DNA of 64,000 nt from Lactobacillus hominis DSM 23910 = CRBIP 24.179 (GCF_000296835.1 NZ_CAKE01000004.1:1-64000), one strand, 5' to 3'. Numbered from the stretch's first letter, positions 44,147 through 53,937 are shown. Translations and numbers: made by a program. Notes: generated by a model not told the origin, from the letters alone.

Positions 44147-45037
44147 ATGCTAGGCGAAATCCAAAAAGGTAAAGTAATTGATGAAAATCAAGAAGCATTT
44201 TATGTTCAAGTACAAGGTATTACATACGAACTTAAAAAAATTGAAGTAACGCAAGACGATCCGATTAAAGTTGGGGATATAGTACAAGGCTTTATCTATG
44301 AAAATAAAGACCGTAAAAAAGAAATGACGCAATTTTATCCATTTTGTCAAAAAGATCAATATGGATGGGGAACTGTTACTGAAGTACGTCGAGATTTAGG
44401 TGTCTTTGTCGATATTGGTTTAAATGATAAAGACGTAGTTGTTTCTTTGGATGATTTACCAGAAGATAAAAACTTATGGCCTAAAAAAGATGATCGTTTA
44501 TTAATTAGACTAGAAACGGACGAAAAGAATCGTATTTGGGGCAAAATGGCAGATGAGAATGTCTTTGAACAATTAGCTACCAATTTCCCACGTAATCTAG
44601 AAAATAAAAATTTAGTGGGTCGTGTCTATAAAACTTATGAGATTGGTGCATTTTTGATTACGGACCAATATTACTTAGCCTTTGTTCATAATTCTGAAAC
44701 TTATCATCCATTAAGATTAGGAGAAAAAGTTAAAGCAAGAGTCATTGGAATTAGCCAATACGGTCGTTTGAATATGAGCGTCATGCCAAGAGCATATGAA
44801 GAAATTGACGATGATGCACAAATGATTTTAGTTAGTTTGCGTCGTCAAGAAACAAAAACGTTGCCATTTTATGATAAAAGCGATGCTCAAGAAATCAAAA
44901 ATTATTTTGGCATTTCAAAATCTGCTTTTAAGCGCGCAATTGGTCATTTATTAAAAGCTGGTTTAATCACTGAAGATAAAGATGCTGGTACGATAACTTT
45001 AGTAGAAGATAATGACAATGAATCAGATGAAGGATAA
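44147..45037 (+). CDS. cvfB: S1-type RNA-binding protein CvfB
   Basis: A 296-residue protein from ATG 44147, which has GAAGGA ten bases upstream; an earlier in-frame ATG at 44108 lacks a site. It contains tandem S1/OB-like domains ('DLGVFVDIGLNDKDVVVSLDDLP' near 85-107, 'GRVYKTYEIGAFLITD' near 155-170, 'VKARVIGISQYGRLNMS') and a C-terminal winged helix ('YFGISKSAFKRAIGHLLKAGLI'). This is the CvfB/YitL family, an RNA-binding post-transcriptional regulator of virulence in staphylococci. Overlaps xerD by 26 bases. Confidence 0.85.
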   Translation: MLGEIQKGKVIDENQEAFYVQVQGITYELKKIEVTQDDPIKVGDIVQGFIYENKDRKKEMTQFYPFCQKDQYGWGTVTEVRRDLGVFVDIGLNDKDVVVSLDDLPEDKNLWPKKDDRLLIRLETDEKNRIWGKMADENVFEQLATNFPRNLENKNLVGRVYKTYEIGAFLITDQYYLAFVHNSETYHPLRLGEKVKARVIGISQYGRLNMSVMPRAYEEIDDDAQMILVSLRRQETKTLPFYDKSDAQEIKNYFGISKSAFKRAIGHLLKAGLITEDKDAGTITLVEDNDNESDEG

Positions 45038-45917
45038 TTTAGAAGATTATCTTAGATACGCGCAAGTTGAGCGTGGCTTAAGCATTAATACCATTAATTC
45101 ATATCATCAAGACCTAATAGAATACTATGATTTTCTACAAGAAAATGATGAACAAACTTGGGAAGTTGATCCGATCTTAGTCAATTCTTTTTTTGCTGCA
45201 CTAAGAGATCAAAACAAGGCTACATCAACGCTCAGTAGGATGCTTTCAAGCTTAAGAAAGTTTTACCAGTGGCTTCTGCGTCAACATATTATTGAAAAAG
45301 ATCCTCTAATTATGATCGATGCTCCTAAAAAAGAAAAAAGATTGCCAGTTGCATTATCTTCTACTGAAGTAGAAGATTTGCTTAATAGCCCTGATGTTAA
45401 TAAGGCACTAGGATTGAGAGATAGGGCAATCTTAGAGACGCTTTATGCAACTGGAATGCGAGTAAGCGAATTAATAAACTTGGAAATGGGAAACTTGCAT
45501 ACTGATTTAAAATTAGTTAAAGTACTGGGAAAGGGATCAAAAGAAAGATTGATTCCAATTAGCGATGTTGCTGCGTCTTGGATTAATAAATATGATCAAC
45601 AAGTTCGGCAGAAGCAAATTTTAAAATCAGGTAAATATACTGATTTTATTTTTTTAAATAGTCATGGCAAACAGATGACGCGGCAAGCAATTTGGCAGAT
45701 TATAAAGAAATATTGTCAAAAAGCGGGAATTACTAAAAATGTTACACCACATACTTTGAGACACACTTTTGCTACTCATTTATTAGAAAATGGTGCTGAT
45801 TTACGTGTTGTACAAGAAATTTTAGGACATAGCGACATTTCTACTACTCAAATTTATACCAATTTAACGCAAAAACATATTATGGAAGTATATAATAAAT
45901 CGCATCCGCGAACTTAG
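45012..45917 (+). CDS. xerD: Site-specific tyrosine recombinase XerD
   Basis: A ~301-residue recombinase. The N-terminal SAM-like domain ('VERGLSINTINSYHQDL') binds the dif core, and the catalytic residues are Arg in 'ATGMRVSEL' near 149, Lys in 'KGSKER', 'HTLRHTFATHL' near 246-256, His in 'LGHSDIS' near 272 and Tyr in 'QIYTNLT' near 281. With XerC-type partners it resolves chromosome dimers at dif. ATG 45012, 45018 and 45027 are all possible starts because no strong ribosome site is visible. Gene order xerD-ribT-scpAB is the conserved Firmicute order. Confidence 0.92.
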   Translation: MTMNQMKDNLEDYLRYAQVERGLSINTINSYHQDLIEYYDFLQENDEQTWEVDPILVNSFFAALRDQNKATSTLSRMLSSLRKFYQWLLRQHIIEKDPLIMIDAPKKEKRLPVALSSTEVEDLLNSPDVNKALGLRDRAILETLYATGMRVSELINLEMGNLHTDLKLVKVLGKGSKERLIPISDVAASWINKYDQQVRQKQILKSGKYTDFIFLNSHGKQMTRQAIWQIIKKYCQKAGITKNVTPHTLRHTFATHLLENGADLRVVQEILGHSDISTTQIYTNLTQKHIMEVYNKSHPRT

Positions 45918-45927
45918 AAGGATTTTT

Positions 45928-46296
45928 ATGCTTAGTAAATTTAAGAAAAATTATGAAAAGCAGGTTATGGGTTTTCTTTCTTATATTCCTGAATTTAAAA
46001 ATCTTGAAAATCTTCAAGAAGAGATGAAACTTTATAAAGAAGAAAATCAATACCAAGTTTTGATATTTAAAGGTAGCGACGAAGATTGCAGAGGCATTAT
46101 CGCTGTGCAAGAAAGCGATGATTTTGTTGTGATTCGATATTTATCGCTTGATCCTAGTTTTAGAACAGCTGATGTCGAAAAAGAAGTCATCACAGAGCTT
46201 CAACATGCCTATCCTGATAAGATGATTTCAGCAATGCCGGATTATACTTACTTATTAAAATACGTTGAACGGGACGATAAAAATGCAGCCAGATAG
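45928..46296 (+). CDS. ribT: RibT-like acetyltransferase-fold protein
   Basis: A 122-residue protein resembling RibT, the GNAT-like protein that lies between the riboflavin genes and scpA in Bacillus. 'YQVLIFKGSDEDCRGIIAVQESDDFVVIRYLSLDPSFR' forms the central strands, and the acetyl-CoA loop is poorly kept. No riboflavin biosynthesis genes are in the window, so the gene appears as an orphan in the segregation operon. Assignment rests mainly on position and fold pattern. Confidence 0.65.
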   Translation: MLSKFKKNYEKQVMGFLSYIPEFKNLENLQEEMKLYKEENQYQVLIFKGSDEDCRGIIAVQESDDFVVIRYLSLDPSFRTADVEKEVITELQHAYPDKMISAMPDYTYLLKYVERDDKNAAR

Positions 46297-47011
46297 TGAT
46301 TTAACTTTAGACCTTCCAAACTTTACCGGGCCATTAGATTTGCTGCTTCATTTGATTCGTTCTCAAAAAATTGATATTTATGATATTCCGATTGCTAAAA
46401 TCACAGGTCAGTATCTTGCTCATTTGGCTAAGTGGCAAGAATTAGATTTGCAAATTGCAGGCGAATATTTTGTGATGGCTTCTACATTATTGCGTATAAA
46501 ATCACAATATTTGTTACCAAAAAATGATTTTGTTGAGCCAGAGCAAGAAATTGAAGATCCACGTTCTGAATTAGTAGAGCAGCTTGTTCAATATTCTGTT
46601 TTCCAGAAAGTTTCTGAATATTTCAAACAAAGAAATCTTGAAGTACCAATAACGATTTCTAAAGAACCATCTGTAGCTAAGCAAAAAGCCATTGATCCAT
46701 TGCCTCTAGGAGAGGTTAGTAGTGATCAACTGGCAAATACTTTTGCTTTGATCATTCATAGATTTAAAATGCGACAGCCAAATGCTGGCAGTATTGAAGT
46801 AAAAGAAACATCTATTGAAGATATGACGACTTATTTGCATGAAAAAATGGAACATGTTAAAAAATTAAGCTTTTTTGCATGTTTAAAAAATTTTGAAACT
46901 TTAGATCAAGTAATATCTTTATTTTTAGCTGTTTTAGAATTGTGTCGGCATCATAAAATATCAGTTAAACAGAGTCAAGATTTTGGAGATTTAACTTTAG
47001 AAAAAGAGTGA
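46283..47011 (+). CDS. scpA: Segregation and condensation protein A
   Basis: A 242-residue kleisin. I place the start at ATG 46283 ([20 protein letters not shown]); an in-frame TTG 46265 would add six unlikely residues. '[24 protein letters not shown]' is the conserved N-terminal helical domain that binds the SMC neck, and the C-terminal winged helix ('[24 protein letters not shown]') binds the SMC head. With ScpB it forms the SMC condensin complex. It overlaps ribT by 14 bases and is four bases from scpB. Confidence 0.93.
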   Translation: MQPDSDLTLDLPNFTGPLDLLLHLIRSQKIDIYDIPIAKITGQYLAHLAKWQELDLQIAGEYFVMASTLLRIKSQYLLPKNDFVEPEQEIEDPRSELVEQLVQYSVFQKVSEYFKQRNLEVPITISKEPSVAKQKAIDPLPLGEVSSDQLANTFALIIHRFKMRQPNAGSIEVKETSIEDMTTYLHEKMEHVKKLSFFACLKNFETLDQVISLFLAVLELCRHHKISVKQSQDFGDLTLEKE

Positions 47012-47015
47012 AGTA

Positions 47016-47621
47016 ATGGCAAATAAACAAGCAGAATTAGAAGCAGTTTTGTATGCAGCTGGAGATAGCGGCGTTGAACAAGAAATTTTGTGTCAGCTGC
47101 TAGAAATATCACAACCTGCTTTGCGTGAATTATCAAATCATTTAAAAGATAATCTAAATAAAAGAGCGGATTCAGGGCTGCAGCTGATTTTGATAAATAA
47201 TACTTTTAAATTAACTACTAGTCCAAAATGTGCTGATGTAATTTCTAAGTTCTTTCAAAAAGATGTCAATAAAAGTTTGAGTCAATCAGCTTTAGAAATT
47301 TTATCTATTATTGCATATCGTCAACCCATTACTAGAATTGAAATCGATGAAATAAGAGGCGTAAACTCTTCTGGTGCCATTCAAACGTTGATTTGGCGCG
47401 GTTTAGTTAAAATAGATGGCAAAAAAGATGTTCCAGGACATCCTAATCTTTATGTCACTACTGATTATTTCTTGCAATATTTTGGATATAAGAGCTTAGC
47501 CGATTTGCCGCTTATTGAAAACTTTTCTGAAGATATTGACGAAAATGGACAAGTTGACTTATTTGAAAGTAAAGGAAAAGCTGACGCTCATTTAGAAAAC
47601 AATGATAAATTAGGAGATTAA
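47016..47621 (+). CDS. scpB: Segregation and condensation protein B
   Basis: A 201-residue ScpB, made of two winged-helix domains. The second carries the conserved '[27 protein letters not shown]' (residues ~88-114) and 'LPLIENF' near the C-terminus. It dimerises and binds ScpA in the SMC complex, acting on the chromosome in the nucleoid. AGTGAAGT upstream is a weak ribosome site, consistent with coupling to scpA. rluB starts two bases after its stop. Confidence 0.93.
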   Translation: MANKQAELEAVLYAAGDSGVEQEILCQLLEISQPALRELSNHLKDNLNKRADSGLQLILINNTFKLTTSPKCADVISKFFQKDVNKSLSQSALEILSIIAYRQPITRIEIDEIRGVNSSGAIQTLIWRGLVKIDGKKDVPGHPNLYVTTDYFLQYFGYKSLADLPLIENFSEDIDENGQVDLFESKGKADAHLENNDKLGD

Positions 47622-47622
47622 C

Positions 47623-48339
47623 ATGTCAGAAAGATTGCAAAAAGTCATCGCTCAAGCAGGTATTGCTTCGAGACGTAAAGCGGAAAAATTGATTACTGAC
47701 GGCCAAGTCAAAGTAAATGGTAAGTTAGTAACTGAATTGGGAACAAAAGTTGATAATGAGGATGATATTGAAGTTAACGGTGTTCCTATTGAAAAAGAAA
47801 GTTTACACACATATCTGTTTTATAAGCCACGTGGCGTAATTTCTTCGGCTAAAGATAACAAAGGAAGAAAAACTGTCACGGACTTTTTTGAAGATATCCC
47901 ATACCGTTTGTATCCTATTGGACGGTTAGACTACGATACTTCAGGATTATTACTAATGACTAATGATGGTGAGCTAGCTAATAAGCTAATGCATCCACGT
48001 AATGAAGTGCCTAAAGTTTATGTCGCTAAAATAAAGGGTATTTTAAAGCCAGAAGAAATTTATAGCTTAAAGCATGGCGTAAAAATAGACGGTAAAAAGA
48101 GTGCGCCAGCTAAAGTTAAAGTAAGAAAGACTGATTATAAAAAACAAACCCAAATAGTTCAATTAACGATTCACGAAGGACATTATCATCAAGTAAAGAA
48201 AATGTTCCAAGCAGTTAATCATTTAGTTGAAAAACTGTCACGTGAGAAATATGCTTTCTTAACGCTACAATCATTGACTTCTGGCCAATATAGAGAATTA
48301 TCACATTCTGAAATTAAACAGCTTAAAAATCTTAAATAA
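47623..48339 (+). CDS. rluB: 23S rRNA pseudouridine synthase B
   Basis: A 238-residue RsuA/RluB-type synthase. An S4 domain opens the protein ('ERLQKVIAQAGIASRRKAEKLI'), and the catalytic Asp is in 'IGRLDYDTSGLLLMTNDG' near 103-120. It isomerises one uridine in 23S rRNA near the peptidyl-transferase region. Position directly after scpB is conserved in Bacilli. AGGAG precedes the ATG. Confidence 0.92.
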   Translation: MSERLQKVIAQAGIASRRKAEKLITDGQVKVNGKLVTELGTKVDNEDDIEVNGVPIEKESLHTYLFYKPRGVISSAKDNKGRKTVTDFFEDIPYRLYPIGRLDYDTSGLLLMTNDGELANKLMHPRNEVPKVYVAKIKGILKPEEIYSLKHGVKIDGKKSAPAKVKVRKTDYKKQTQIVQLTIHEGHYHQVKKMFQAVNHLVEKLSREKYAFLTLQSLTSGQYRELSHSEIKQLKNLK

Positions 48340-48420
48340 TTAATTTAATTTTAAAAGTGGATGCAACAAAGCAGCAGCTATGCTAAAATTTATTTGAATC
48401 TATTACATTGGAGGATCATA

Positions 48421-49095
48421 ATGAGTAACCAAGCACCGGAAAAAGGTCCTTATAAACATTTTGAAAGACCCAGTACCTCTAGAAGACAGAGCCATAGTCA
48501 TCGATTTGTTGATGATAATAAGCTAGATAGCTCTAGAGAAAAGAAAAAGAAAAATAAGAATATGACTTCTCTTTGGAGTGGTTTGATAATTGTTGCGATT
48601 ATTTTAATTGCTGCATTTCCGTTAATTTTTTCACAATTCGGTAATCACAGTAAGAATTTAGCTGAAAAAGAAATACCGCGTTCTTCGAAAGTAAGTAGTG
48701 ATAAGAAGAAGTCTAAGGTTTCAAAGAAAGTTAAAAAGAGTAGTAGTGTTAAGTCTTCTCAAAGTAAAAAGTCAGCAGTAAAGTCGACTCCTCAAAGAAG
48801 AGTTGAACAATCGCAAACTTCAACTACACAAAATACTCAACAAACTAATACTCAGAATACAAATACTCAAAATAATTCTTACAACCAAAACAATTATCAA
48901 AATAGCTATGCTTCACAAAATGCTGGTTCTGAACAAACGACTAGTCGTCATTCAGGCAGTTCATATACCGTTAAAAGCGGTGATACTTTATCGGCAATAG
49001 CAGCTCAAAATAATATGAGTGTTGATCAATTACGTCAATTGAATGGTATTAGTGGAGATTCCCTGAGTTTAGGTCAAGAATTAAGGCTAAAGTAA
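48421..49095 (+). CDS. Membrane-anchored LysM protein
   Basis: A 224-residue protein from ATG 48421, with GGAGG at 48411-48415; the upstream open frame has no site. A basic cytosolic head (~1-48) is followed by one membrane helix (~50-68), a long Ser/Lys- then Gln/Asn/Thr-rich low-complexity linker (~75-175), and a single LysM domain ('YTVKSGDTLSAIAAQNNMSVDQLRQLNGI', ~180-224). LysM binds the glycan strands of peptidoglycan. No catalytic domain, so it is probably a wall-tethered scaffold or division-site protein. Its own terminator follows. Confidence 0.85.
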   Translation: MSNQAPEKGPYKHFERPSTSRRQSHSHRFVDDNKLDSSREKKKKNKNMTSLWSGLIIVAIILIAAFPLIFSQFGNHSKNLAEKEIPRSSKVSSDKKKSKVSKKVKKSSSVKSSQSKKSAVKSTPQRRVEQSQTSTTQNTQQTNTQNTNTQNNSYNQNNYQNSYASQNAGSEQTTSRHSGSSYTVKSGDTLSAIAAQNNMSVDQLRQLNGISGDSLSLGQELRLK

Positions 49096-49123
49096 AAAGA
49101 TGTACAAAAAGTACATCTTTTTA
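49095..49123 (+). terminator. Intrinsic terminator of the LysM gene
   Basis: AAAAGATGTAC pairs with GTACATCTTTT around AAAAA, followed by T's. Confidence 0.85.
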
Positions 49124-49183
49124 TTTACAATTTATTAGTAAAGTCTTATTATAAGAAGTGTAATAATTAAATATAAGGATGTT

Positions 49184-49347
49184 GTCTTCAGGGCAGGGTG
49201 AAATTCCCGACCGGCGGTAAAAGTCCGCGAGCCAATTTGGCCGAACCAGGATATTCTGGTACCGATAGTAAAGTCTAGATGAGAGAAGACAGACTATAAA
49301 TAACTAAGGTTTTATTTAAAGGTCTGTTGCTGAAGCAACAGACCTTT
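49184..49347 (+). promoter_or_regulatory. FMN riboswitch (RFN element) with terminator
   Basis: The leader shows the RFN core: GTCTTCAGGGCAGGGTGAAATT starts at 49184 and is followed by CCCGACCGGCGGTAAAAGTC, CGAACCAGGA and a closing AGAAGAC at 49284-49290. Downstream, AAAGGTCTGTTGC pairs with GCAACAGACCTTT (49318-49343) as a terminator before ribU. FMN binding would end transcription. The core matches the well-known consensus very closely. Confidence 0.95.
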
Positions 49348-49370
49348 GTTTCTTTGTGAGGAGAATAAAA

Positions 49371-49964
49371 ATGCAGAGAAAAGAAAATGTTAGTTCATAT
49401 AGTTTAACTTATTGGTTGTCATGGGCTATGATTGGAGCCTTAGCTTTCTTAATTATGAAGCTAGAAGTTCCAATTATTCCTGGCTTTAATTATTTAAAAA
49501 TGGACTTTTCTGATGCCTTAGTAGCCTTAAGTACTTTAGTATTTGGACCTATTGGTGGTATAATGATTGCATTATTTAAGGGTATCTTAAGTTTAGCAAT
49601 TTCAGGATTTAACCTACTTTCTTTAGTAGGTCAAGTGGCAGCCTTTCTAGCATGTTTAGCTTATATCTTGCCTTTTTATTATATTAGTAAAAACCATGAT
49701 GAAAAAATTGGTTACCAAATTTTAGGGCTAATTGTCGGTACTATTTGTTTAACAATTGTGATGGCAGCAGCTAATTATTTTGTTTTAACTCCGTTATATA
49801 TTAAATTTGCAGGATTTAAGTTAGGCTCTAATATGTTGACCTATATCGTTTCGGCAATCGTTCCATTTAACATTGTTAAGGGATGTGTGAACGGGATTTT
49901 AGTTGTTTTACTTGCTAAAACTGTATTACCACCATTTAAGAGTTTCGTAAGAAAGCATTTCTAA
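49371..49964 (+). CDS. ribU: Riboflavin ECF transporter S component
   Basis: A 197-residue, six-helix S component of an ECF transporter. ATG 49371 follows GAGGAG at 49349-49354; upstream in-frame codons lie inside that site. 'MKLEVPIIPGFNYLKMDFSDALVALSTLVFGPIGG' (~27-62) is the RibU substrate region. It binds riboflavin outside and uses the shared EcfAA'T module, encoded elsewhere. The FMN riboswitch upstream confirms the substrate. Uptake by RibU implies dependence on external riboflavin. Confidence 0.93.
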   Translation: MQRKENVSSYSLTYWLSWAMIGALAFLIMKLEVPIIPGFNYLKMDFSDALVALSTLVFGPIGGIMIALFKGILSLAISGFNLLSLVGQVAAFLACLAYILPFYYISKNHDEKIGYQILGLIVGTICLTIVMAAANYFVLTPLYIKFAGFKLGSNMLTYIVSAIVPFNIVKGCVNGILVVLLAKTVLPPFKSFVRKHF

Positions 49965-49978
49965 AAAAAATTTAACTC

Positions 49979-50009
49979 GCAGACGTTTATTGTAACGTCT
50001 GCTTTTTTT
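49979..50009 (+). terminator. Intrinsic terminator of ribU
   Basis: GCAGACGTT pairs with AACGTCTGC around TATTGT, followed by seven T. Confidence 0.85.
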
Positions 50010-50071
50010 ATACAATTTATGTTAGAATTTTGAAAGAAAGAAAAATGAAATGAAAGGATTTTTATTAATTA

Positions 50072-50737
50072 ATGCAGGTTGCTATTGATGGACCAGCTTC
50101 TGCTGGAAAAAGTACAGTCGCTAAGATTGTAGCTAAAAACTTAAATTATATTTATATTGATACCGGTGCCATGTATCGCGCATGTACATTGATTGCACGT
50201 GATGGTAACGTAGATTATTCGGATGAAAAAGCTATTTTAAATTTAATTGATCAAAGTACAATTGAGTTTAAAAATGAGGGTAATGAGCAAAAAGTTTACG
50301 TTAACGGTAAAGACGCAAGCATTGCAATTAGGACCCCTGAAATAACCGAGAATGTTTCTCAAGTATCTGCCTTAAAAGGCGTACGCCAAAAAATGGTTAA
50401 TTTACAAAGAGAAATGGCTGGCAAGAATAATGTCATCATGGATGGTAGAGATATTGGAACTACAGTATTGCCTGATGCGCAAGTTAAGATTTTTTTAATT
50501 GCTAGTGTTGCATCGAGAGCTAGACGAAGATTTCTAGATTTCAAAGAAAAGGGTATTCATCAAGACATAGCTGATATTGAACATGATATCGAAGTTAGAG
50601 ATTATAAAGATTCTCATAGGGCAATTTCGCCTTTAAAAAAGGCTGATGATGCGATTGAATTGGACACAACAAACTTAAATATTGATCAAGTAGTTCAAGA
50701 AATTACTGCATTAATTGAAAAAAATAAAAAAAATTAA
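50072..50737 (+). CDS. cmk: Cytidylate kinase
   Basis: A 221-residue (d)CMP kinase. P-loop GPASAGKST at 6-14, 'IYIDTGAMYRA' near 29-39, 'IMDGRDIGTTVLPDA' near 121-135 and the lid 'RARRRFLDFKEKG'. It phosphorylates CMP and dCMP for nucleotide synthesis. AAAGGA lies a rather long 13 bases before the ATG. It is followed by rpsA, the usual Firmicute order. Confidence 0.93.
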   Translation: MQVAIDGPASAGKSTVAKIVAKNLNYIYIDTGAMYRACTLIARDGNVDYSDEKAILNLIDQSTIEFKNEGNEQKVYVNGKDASIAIRTPEITENVSQVSALKGVRQKMVNLQREMAGKNNVIMDGRDIGTTVLPDAQVKIFLIASVASRARRRFLDFKEKGIHQDIADIEHDIEVRDYKDSHRAISPLKKADDAIELDTTNLNIDQVVQEITALIEKNKKN

Positions 50738-50799
50738 TCAAAAGAGTAGAAAAAAGCTTTCATTTACTTTAAAATGGAGTTTGATATTGGGAGGTACTT

Positions 50800-52005
50800 A
50801 TGTCAGATAATAGTAATCAATTTTTAGATGCTTTAAAGCAAATGCAAGGAGTTGAAGTCGGAAACATTGTAGATGTTGAAGTTTTAGATGTTGAAGACGG
50901 TCAAATTGCTGTTGGTGTAGAAAACGCAGGTGTTGAAGGAGTCATCACTAAGCGCGAATTTACTGCAGATCGTAACGCAGATTTACGCGACTTGGTAAAA
51001 CCAGGTGATAAGTTCAAGGCTTTGGTTCTCAGAAGAGCTGGTGGCGACAAGGAAAACGGTGAATTCTTCTTCTCAGTAACTCGTTTGAAGGAAAGAGAAG
51101 CATACACTGAATTAGAAAAGGTCTTCGAAGAAGGCAAAACTGTTGAAGGTACTGTAACTGGTGCTGTTCGTGGTGGTTTATTGGTTGATGTTGGTACTAG
51201 AGGATTCTTACCAGCTTCACTTATTTCAAACCGTTACGTTTCAGATCTTAAACCTTACATTGGTAAGAAGATGAACTTGAAGATCACTGAAATTGATCCT
51301 AACAAGAATCGTTTAATTCTTTCCAGAAAAGATTTAATTGAAAAAGAACGTGAAGAAGCCTTTGAAAACGTAGCTAACCAATTAGTTGTTGGCGACACTG
51401 TTGAAGGTAAAGTTTCTCGTTTAACTGGTTTTGGTGCATTTATTGATGTTGGTGGTGTAGACGGTTTAGTTCACATCTCAGAAATTTCTTACAAGCATAT
51501 TGATAAGCCTAGTGATGTATTAAAGGTTGGTCAAGATGTTAAGGTTAAGGTTATTGGAATTGATAACGACAGACACCGCATCTCCCTTTCAATTAAGCAA
51601 ACTTTGCCATCACCATTTGAAGAAGCTACTTCAAGCTTAACTGAAGGCGAAGTTATCGAAGGTGAAGTAAAGACTTTAACTTCATTCGGTGCCTTTGTAG
51701 AAGTTGCTGATGGAATTCAAGGTTTAGTACATGTTTCAGAAATTTCAAACAAACATGTTGAAAAGCCTAGCGATGTTTTGAAAGTTGGCCAAACTGTTAA
51801 AGTTAAGGTCTTGAACATCGATCCAAGTGATAGAAGAATCTCATTGTCAATTAAACAAGCTGATCCAAGCGCAAACAATGAAGAATCAAATGCACGTCCA
51901 CGTCGTCGTCACGAAGACTCAACCGTTAAGAAGTACATGAATGACAATGATAATGGATTTGCTTTGGGTGACATCATCGGTGATCAACTTAAGGACAAGG
52001 ATTAA
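50800..52005 (+). CDS. rpsA: 30S ribosomal protein S1 homologue
   Basis: A 401-residue protein with four S1 repeats. Domain 1 (~15-90) and 2 (~105-175) are diverged. Domains 3 and 4 show the classic 'GKVSRLTGFGAFIDVGGVDGLVHISEIS' (~205-232) and 'GEVKTLTSFGAFVEVADGIQGLVHVSEIS' (~290-318), each followed by KHxxKPSDVLKVGQ. It has fewer domains than six-domain enterobacterial S1, as in other Firmicutes. It binds mRNA and helps initiation. GGGAGG precedes the ATG. Confidence 0.93.
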   Translation: MSDNSNQFLDALKQMQGVEVGNIVDVEVLDVEDGQIAVGVENAGVEGVITKREFTADRNADLRDLVKPGDKFKALVLRRAGGDKENGEFFFSVTRLKEREAYTELEKVFEEGKTVEGTVTGAVRGGLLVDVGTRGFLPASLISNRYVSDLKPYIGKKMNLKITEIDPNKNRLILSRKDLIEKEREEAFENVANQLVVGDTVEGKVSRLTGFGAFIDVGGVDGLVHISEISYKHIDKPSDVLKVGQDVKVKVIGIDNDRHRISLSIKQTLPSPFEEATSSLTEGEVIEGEVKTLTSFGAFVEVADGIQGLVHVSEISNKHVEKPSDVLKVGQTVKVKVLNIDPSDRRISLSIKQADPSANNEESNARPRRRHEDSTVKKYMNDNDNGFALGDIIGDQLKDKD

Positions 52006-52018
52006 TTATTGTTAATCT

Positions 52019-52046
52019 AAAAAGCTGGCTCCGGCCAGCTTTTTTA
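52019..52046 (+). terminator. Intrinsic terminator of rpsA
   Basis: AAAAGCTGGC pairs with GCCAGCTTTT around TCCG, followed by T's. Confidence 0.85.
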
Positions 52047-52084
52047 TTACCTAGAATTTTTAGCATAAAGAAAGGAGCTTTATA

Positions 52085-53392
52085 ATGTCTTTACCAATTG
52101 TTGCTTTGGTTGGACGTCCTAATGTAGGAAAATCAACCATCTTTAATAGAATAATCAAATCTCGTGTGGCCATTGTAGAAGACGAACCCGGTGTAACACG
52201 TGATAGAATCTATTCTAAAGCAGAATGGATGGGACACGAATTTATTCTCATTGATACTGGTGGTATTACTTTAGACAGTGGTGAAATCGATGAGCAAATC
52301 AAAGCTCAAGCTGAAATAGCTATTGATGAAGCTGATGTAATCGTGATGTTAGGCGACGTAACCAATCATTTGACTTCAATGGATGAAACAATCGCTAAGA
52401 TGCTTTATCGTACTAAAAAGCCAGTTATTTTGGCAGTCAACAAAGCTGATAATCCTGAACAAAGAAATGATATTTATGATTTTTATAGTTTAGGATTCGG
52501 AGATCCAATTCCTGTTTCCGGAAGTCATGGAACTGGAGTTGGTGATTTATTAGATACAATTGTTGCCCAATTTGGCGATAAAGCTAACCAGCACGAAGAT
52601 GATGCCATTAGATTTAGTGTCATTGGACGTCCTAATGTAGGTAAATCCTCATTAGTCAATGCTATTTTAGGCGAGCAAAGAGTTATCGTGGCCGATATGG
52701 AAGGTACGACTCGAGATGCCATTGATACGTCATTTAATCATAATGGTCAAAAATATACGATTGTTGATACGGCTGGTATTCGTAGACGTGGCAAAGTTTA
52801 TGAAAAAACCGAGAAATATTCTGTTTTACGTGCAGTATCAGCCATTGAAAACAGCGATATTACTCTTTTAGTACTTGATGCAAGTACAGGTATTCGCGAA
52901 CAAGATAAACACGTTGCTGGCTATGCTCATGACGCTGGACGTGGTGTAATCATTGTGGTAAATAAGTGGGATTTGCCTGAAAAAGACTCTTCAAGTATGA
53001 AGGACTTTGAAGATACCATTAGACGTGAATTTCAATATTTAGACTACGCGCCCATTATTTTTGTTTCAGCAAAAACAGGCAAAAGAGTTCCTGATATATT
53101 AAACTTAGTCGATAAAGTCTACCATAATCAAAATCGTCGAATTCAATCTAGTGTCTTGAACGATCTATTGCTAGAAGCTACTAGAATTACTCCGACTCCA
53201 CTAGTTAATGGTAAACGACTGAGAATTTATTATATGACTCAAGTAGCTACAAATCCTCCAACATTTATAGTATTTGTCAATGATCCAGAATTATTGCACT
53301 TTTCGTATAAGAGATTTTTAATCAATCAATTAAGACAAAATTTTGATTTTACGGGAACGCCAATTAAAATTTTGGCACGTAAAAGAAAATAA
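52085..53392 (+). CDS. der: GTPase Der (EngA)
   Basis: A 435-residue protein with two tandem G domains: first P-loop GRPNVGKST at ~10-18 with 'DTGG' and 'NKAD', second GRPNVGKSS at ~181-189 with '[10 protein letters not shown]' and 'NKWD', plus the KH-like C-terminal domain ending '[12 protein letters not shown]'. It is needed for late assembly of the 50S subunit. AAAGGAG lies eight bases upstream of the start. Full length. Confidence 0.96.
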   Translation: MSLPIVALVGRPNVGKSTIFNRIIKSRVAIVEDEPGVTRDRIYSKAEWMGHEFILIDTGGITLDSGEIDEQIKAQAEIAIDEADVIVMLGDVTNHLTSMDETIAKMLYRTKKPVILAVNKADNPEQRNDIYDFYSLGFGDPIPVSGSHGTGVGDLLDTIVAQFGDKANQHEDDAIRFSVIGRPNVGKSSLVNAILGEQRVIVADMEGTTRDAIDTSFNHNGQKYTIVDTAGIRRRGKVYEKTEKYSVLRAVSAIENSDITLLVLDASTGIREQDKHVAGYAHDAGRGVIIVVNKWDLPEKDSSSMKDFEDTIRREFQYLDYAPIIFVSAKTGKRVPDILNLVDKVYHNQNRRIQSSVLNDLLLEATRITPTPLVNGKRLRIYYMTQVATNPPTFIVFVNDPELLHFSYKRFLINQLRQNFDFTGTPIKILARKRK

Positions 53393-53568
53393 TTGCTACA
53401 TGCAAATGTTTAATTTAAACAAAAATTTCTTGAAAAAGCTTGTAGTGACGCCTTTGGTGTGATAACTTTAATTGCAGAGGACAATGATTGGTAGTCATCA
53501 TTCTTCCTTATCTCAAAGTTTCGAGGTAAGTTTTGAACCCTTAAGGTTCAATTCAGGAGGTGAATAGA

Positions 53569-53844
53569 ATGGCAAATAAAGCTGAATTAGTTTCTGAAGT
53601 TGCTTCAAAGACTAACTTAACTAAGAAAGATGTAGCTGCTGCAGTTGACGCAATTTTTAGCTCAATTCAAGAAGATCTTGCAAAAGGTGAAAAAGTTCAA
53701 TTGATCGGTTTTGGTACTTTTGAAGTTCGTAACCGTGCAGCTCGTAAGGGTCGTAACCCACAAACTGGTGTTGAAATTCAAATTCCAGCTTCTAAGGTTC
53801 CTGCATTTAAGCCAGGTAAGGCTCTTAAGGATGCAGTTAAGTAA
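53569..53844 (+). CDS. hup: DNA-binding protein HU
   Basis: A 91-residue HU. ATG 53569 follows AGGAGGTGA at 53554-53562, a near-perfect ribosome site. The DNA-intercalating arm reads '[25 protein letters not shown]' (~60-84) with the conserved Pro, and '[18 protein letters not shown]' precedes it. It bends and compacts DNA. Codons are strongly biased, as expected for an abundant protein. The region 53393-53568 should hold its promoter; I cannot fix exact boxes. A terminator follows. Confidence 0.96.
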   Translation: MANKAELVSEVASKTNLTKKDVAAAVDAIFSSIQEDLAKGEKVQLIGFGTFEVRNRAARKGRNPQTGVEIQIPASKVPAFKPGKALKDAVK

Positions 53845-53864
53845 TTAACAAAATTATTGCAAAT

Positions 53865-53899
53865 AAAGACATTAAGTTTTTTGGCTTAATGTCTTTTTT
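53865..53899 (+). terminator. Intrinsic terminator of hup
   Basis: AAAGACATTAAG pairs with CTTAATGTCTTT around TTTTTTGG, followed by T's. Confidence 0.85.
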
Positions 53900-53937
53900 G
53901 TGTAAAATAAGATTAGTTATAGAGATAAGGTGACAAA

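Noticed and set aside
48780-48950. CRISPR or tandem repeat array in the Gln/Asn/Thr-rich linker
   Set aside because: Only loosely repetitive codons for Asn, Thr and Gln; no regular repeat-spacer structure. No CRISPR array seen elsewhere in the window.
48803-49000. 65-codon ORF within the LysM gene
   Set aside because: Alternative frame of the low-complexity Gln/Asn/Thr linker.
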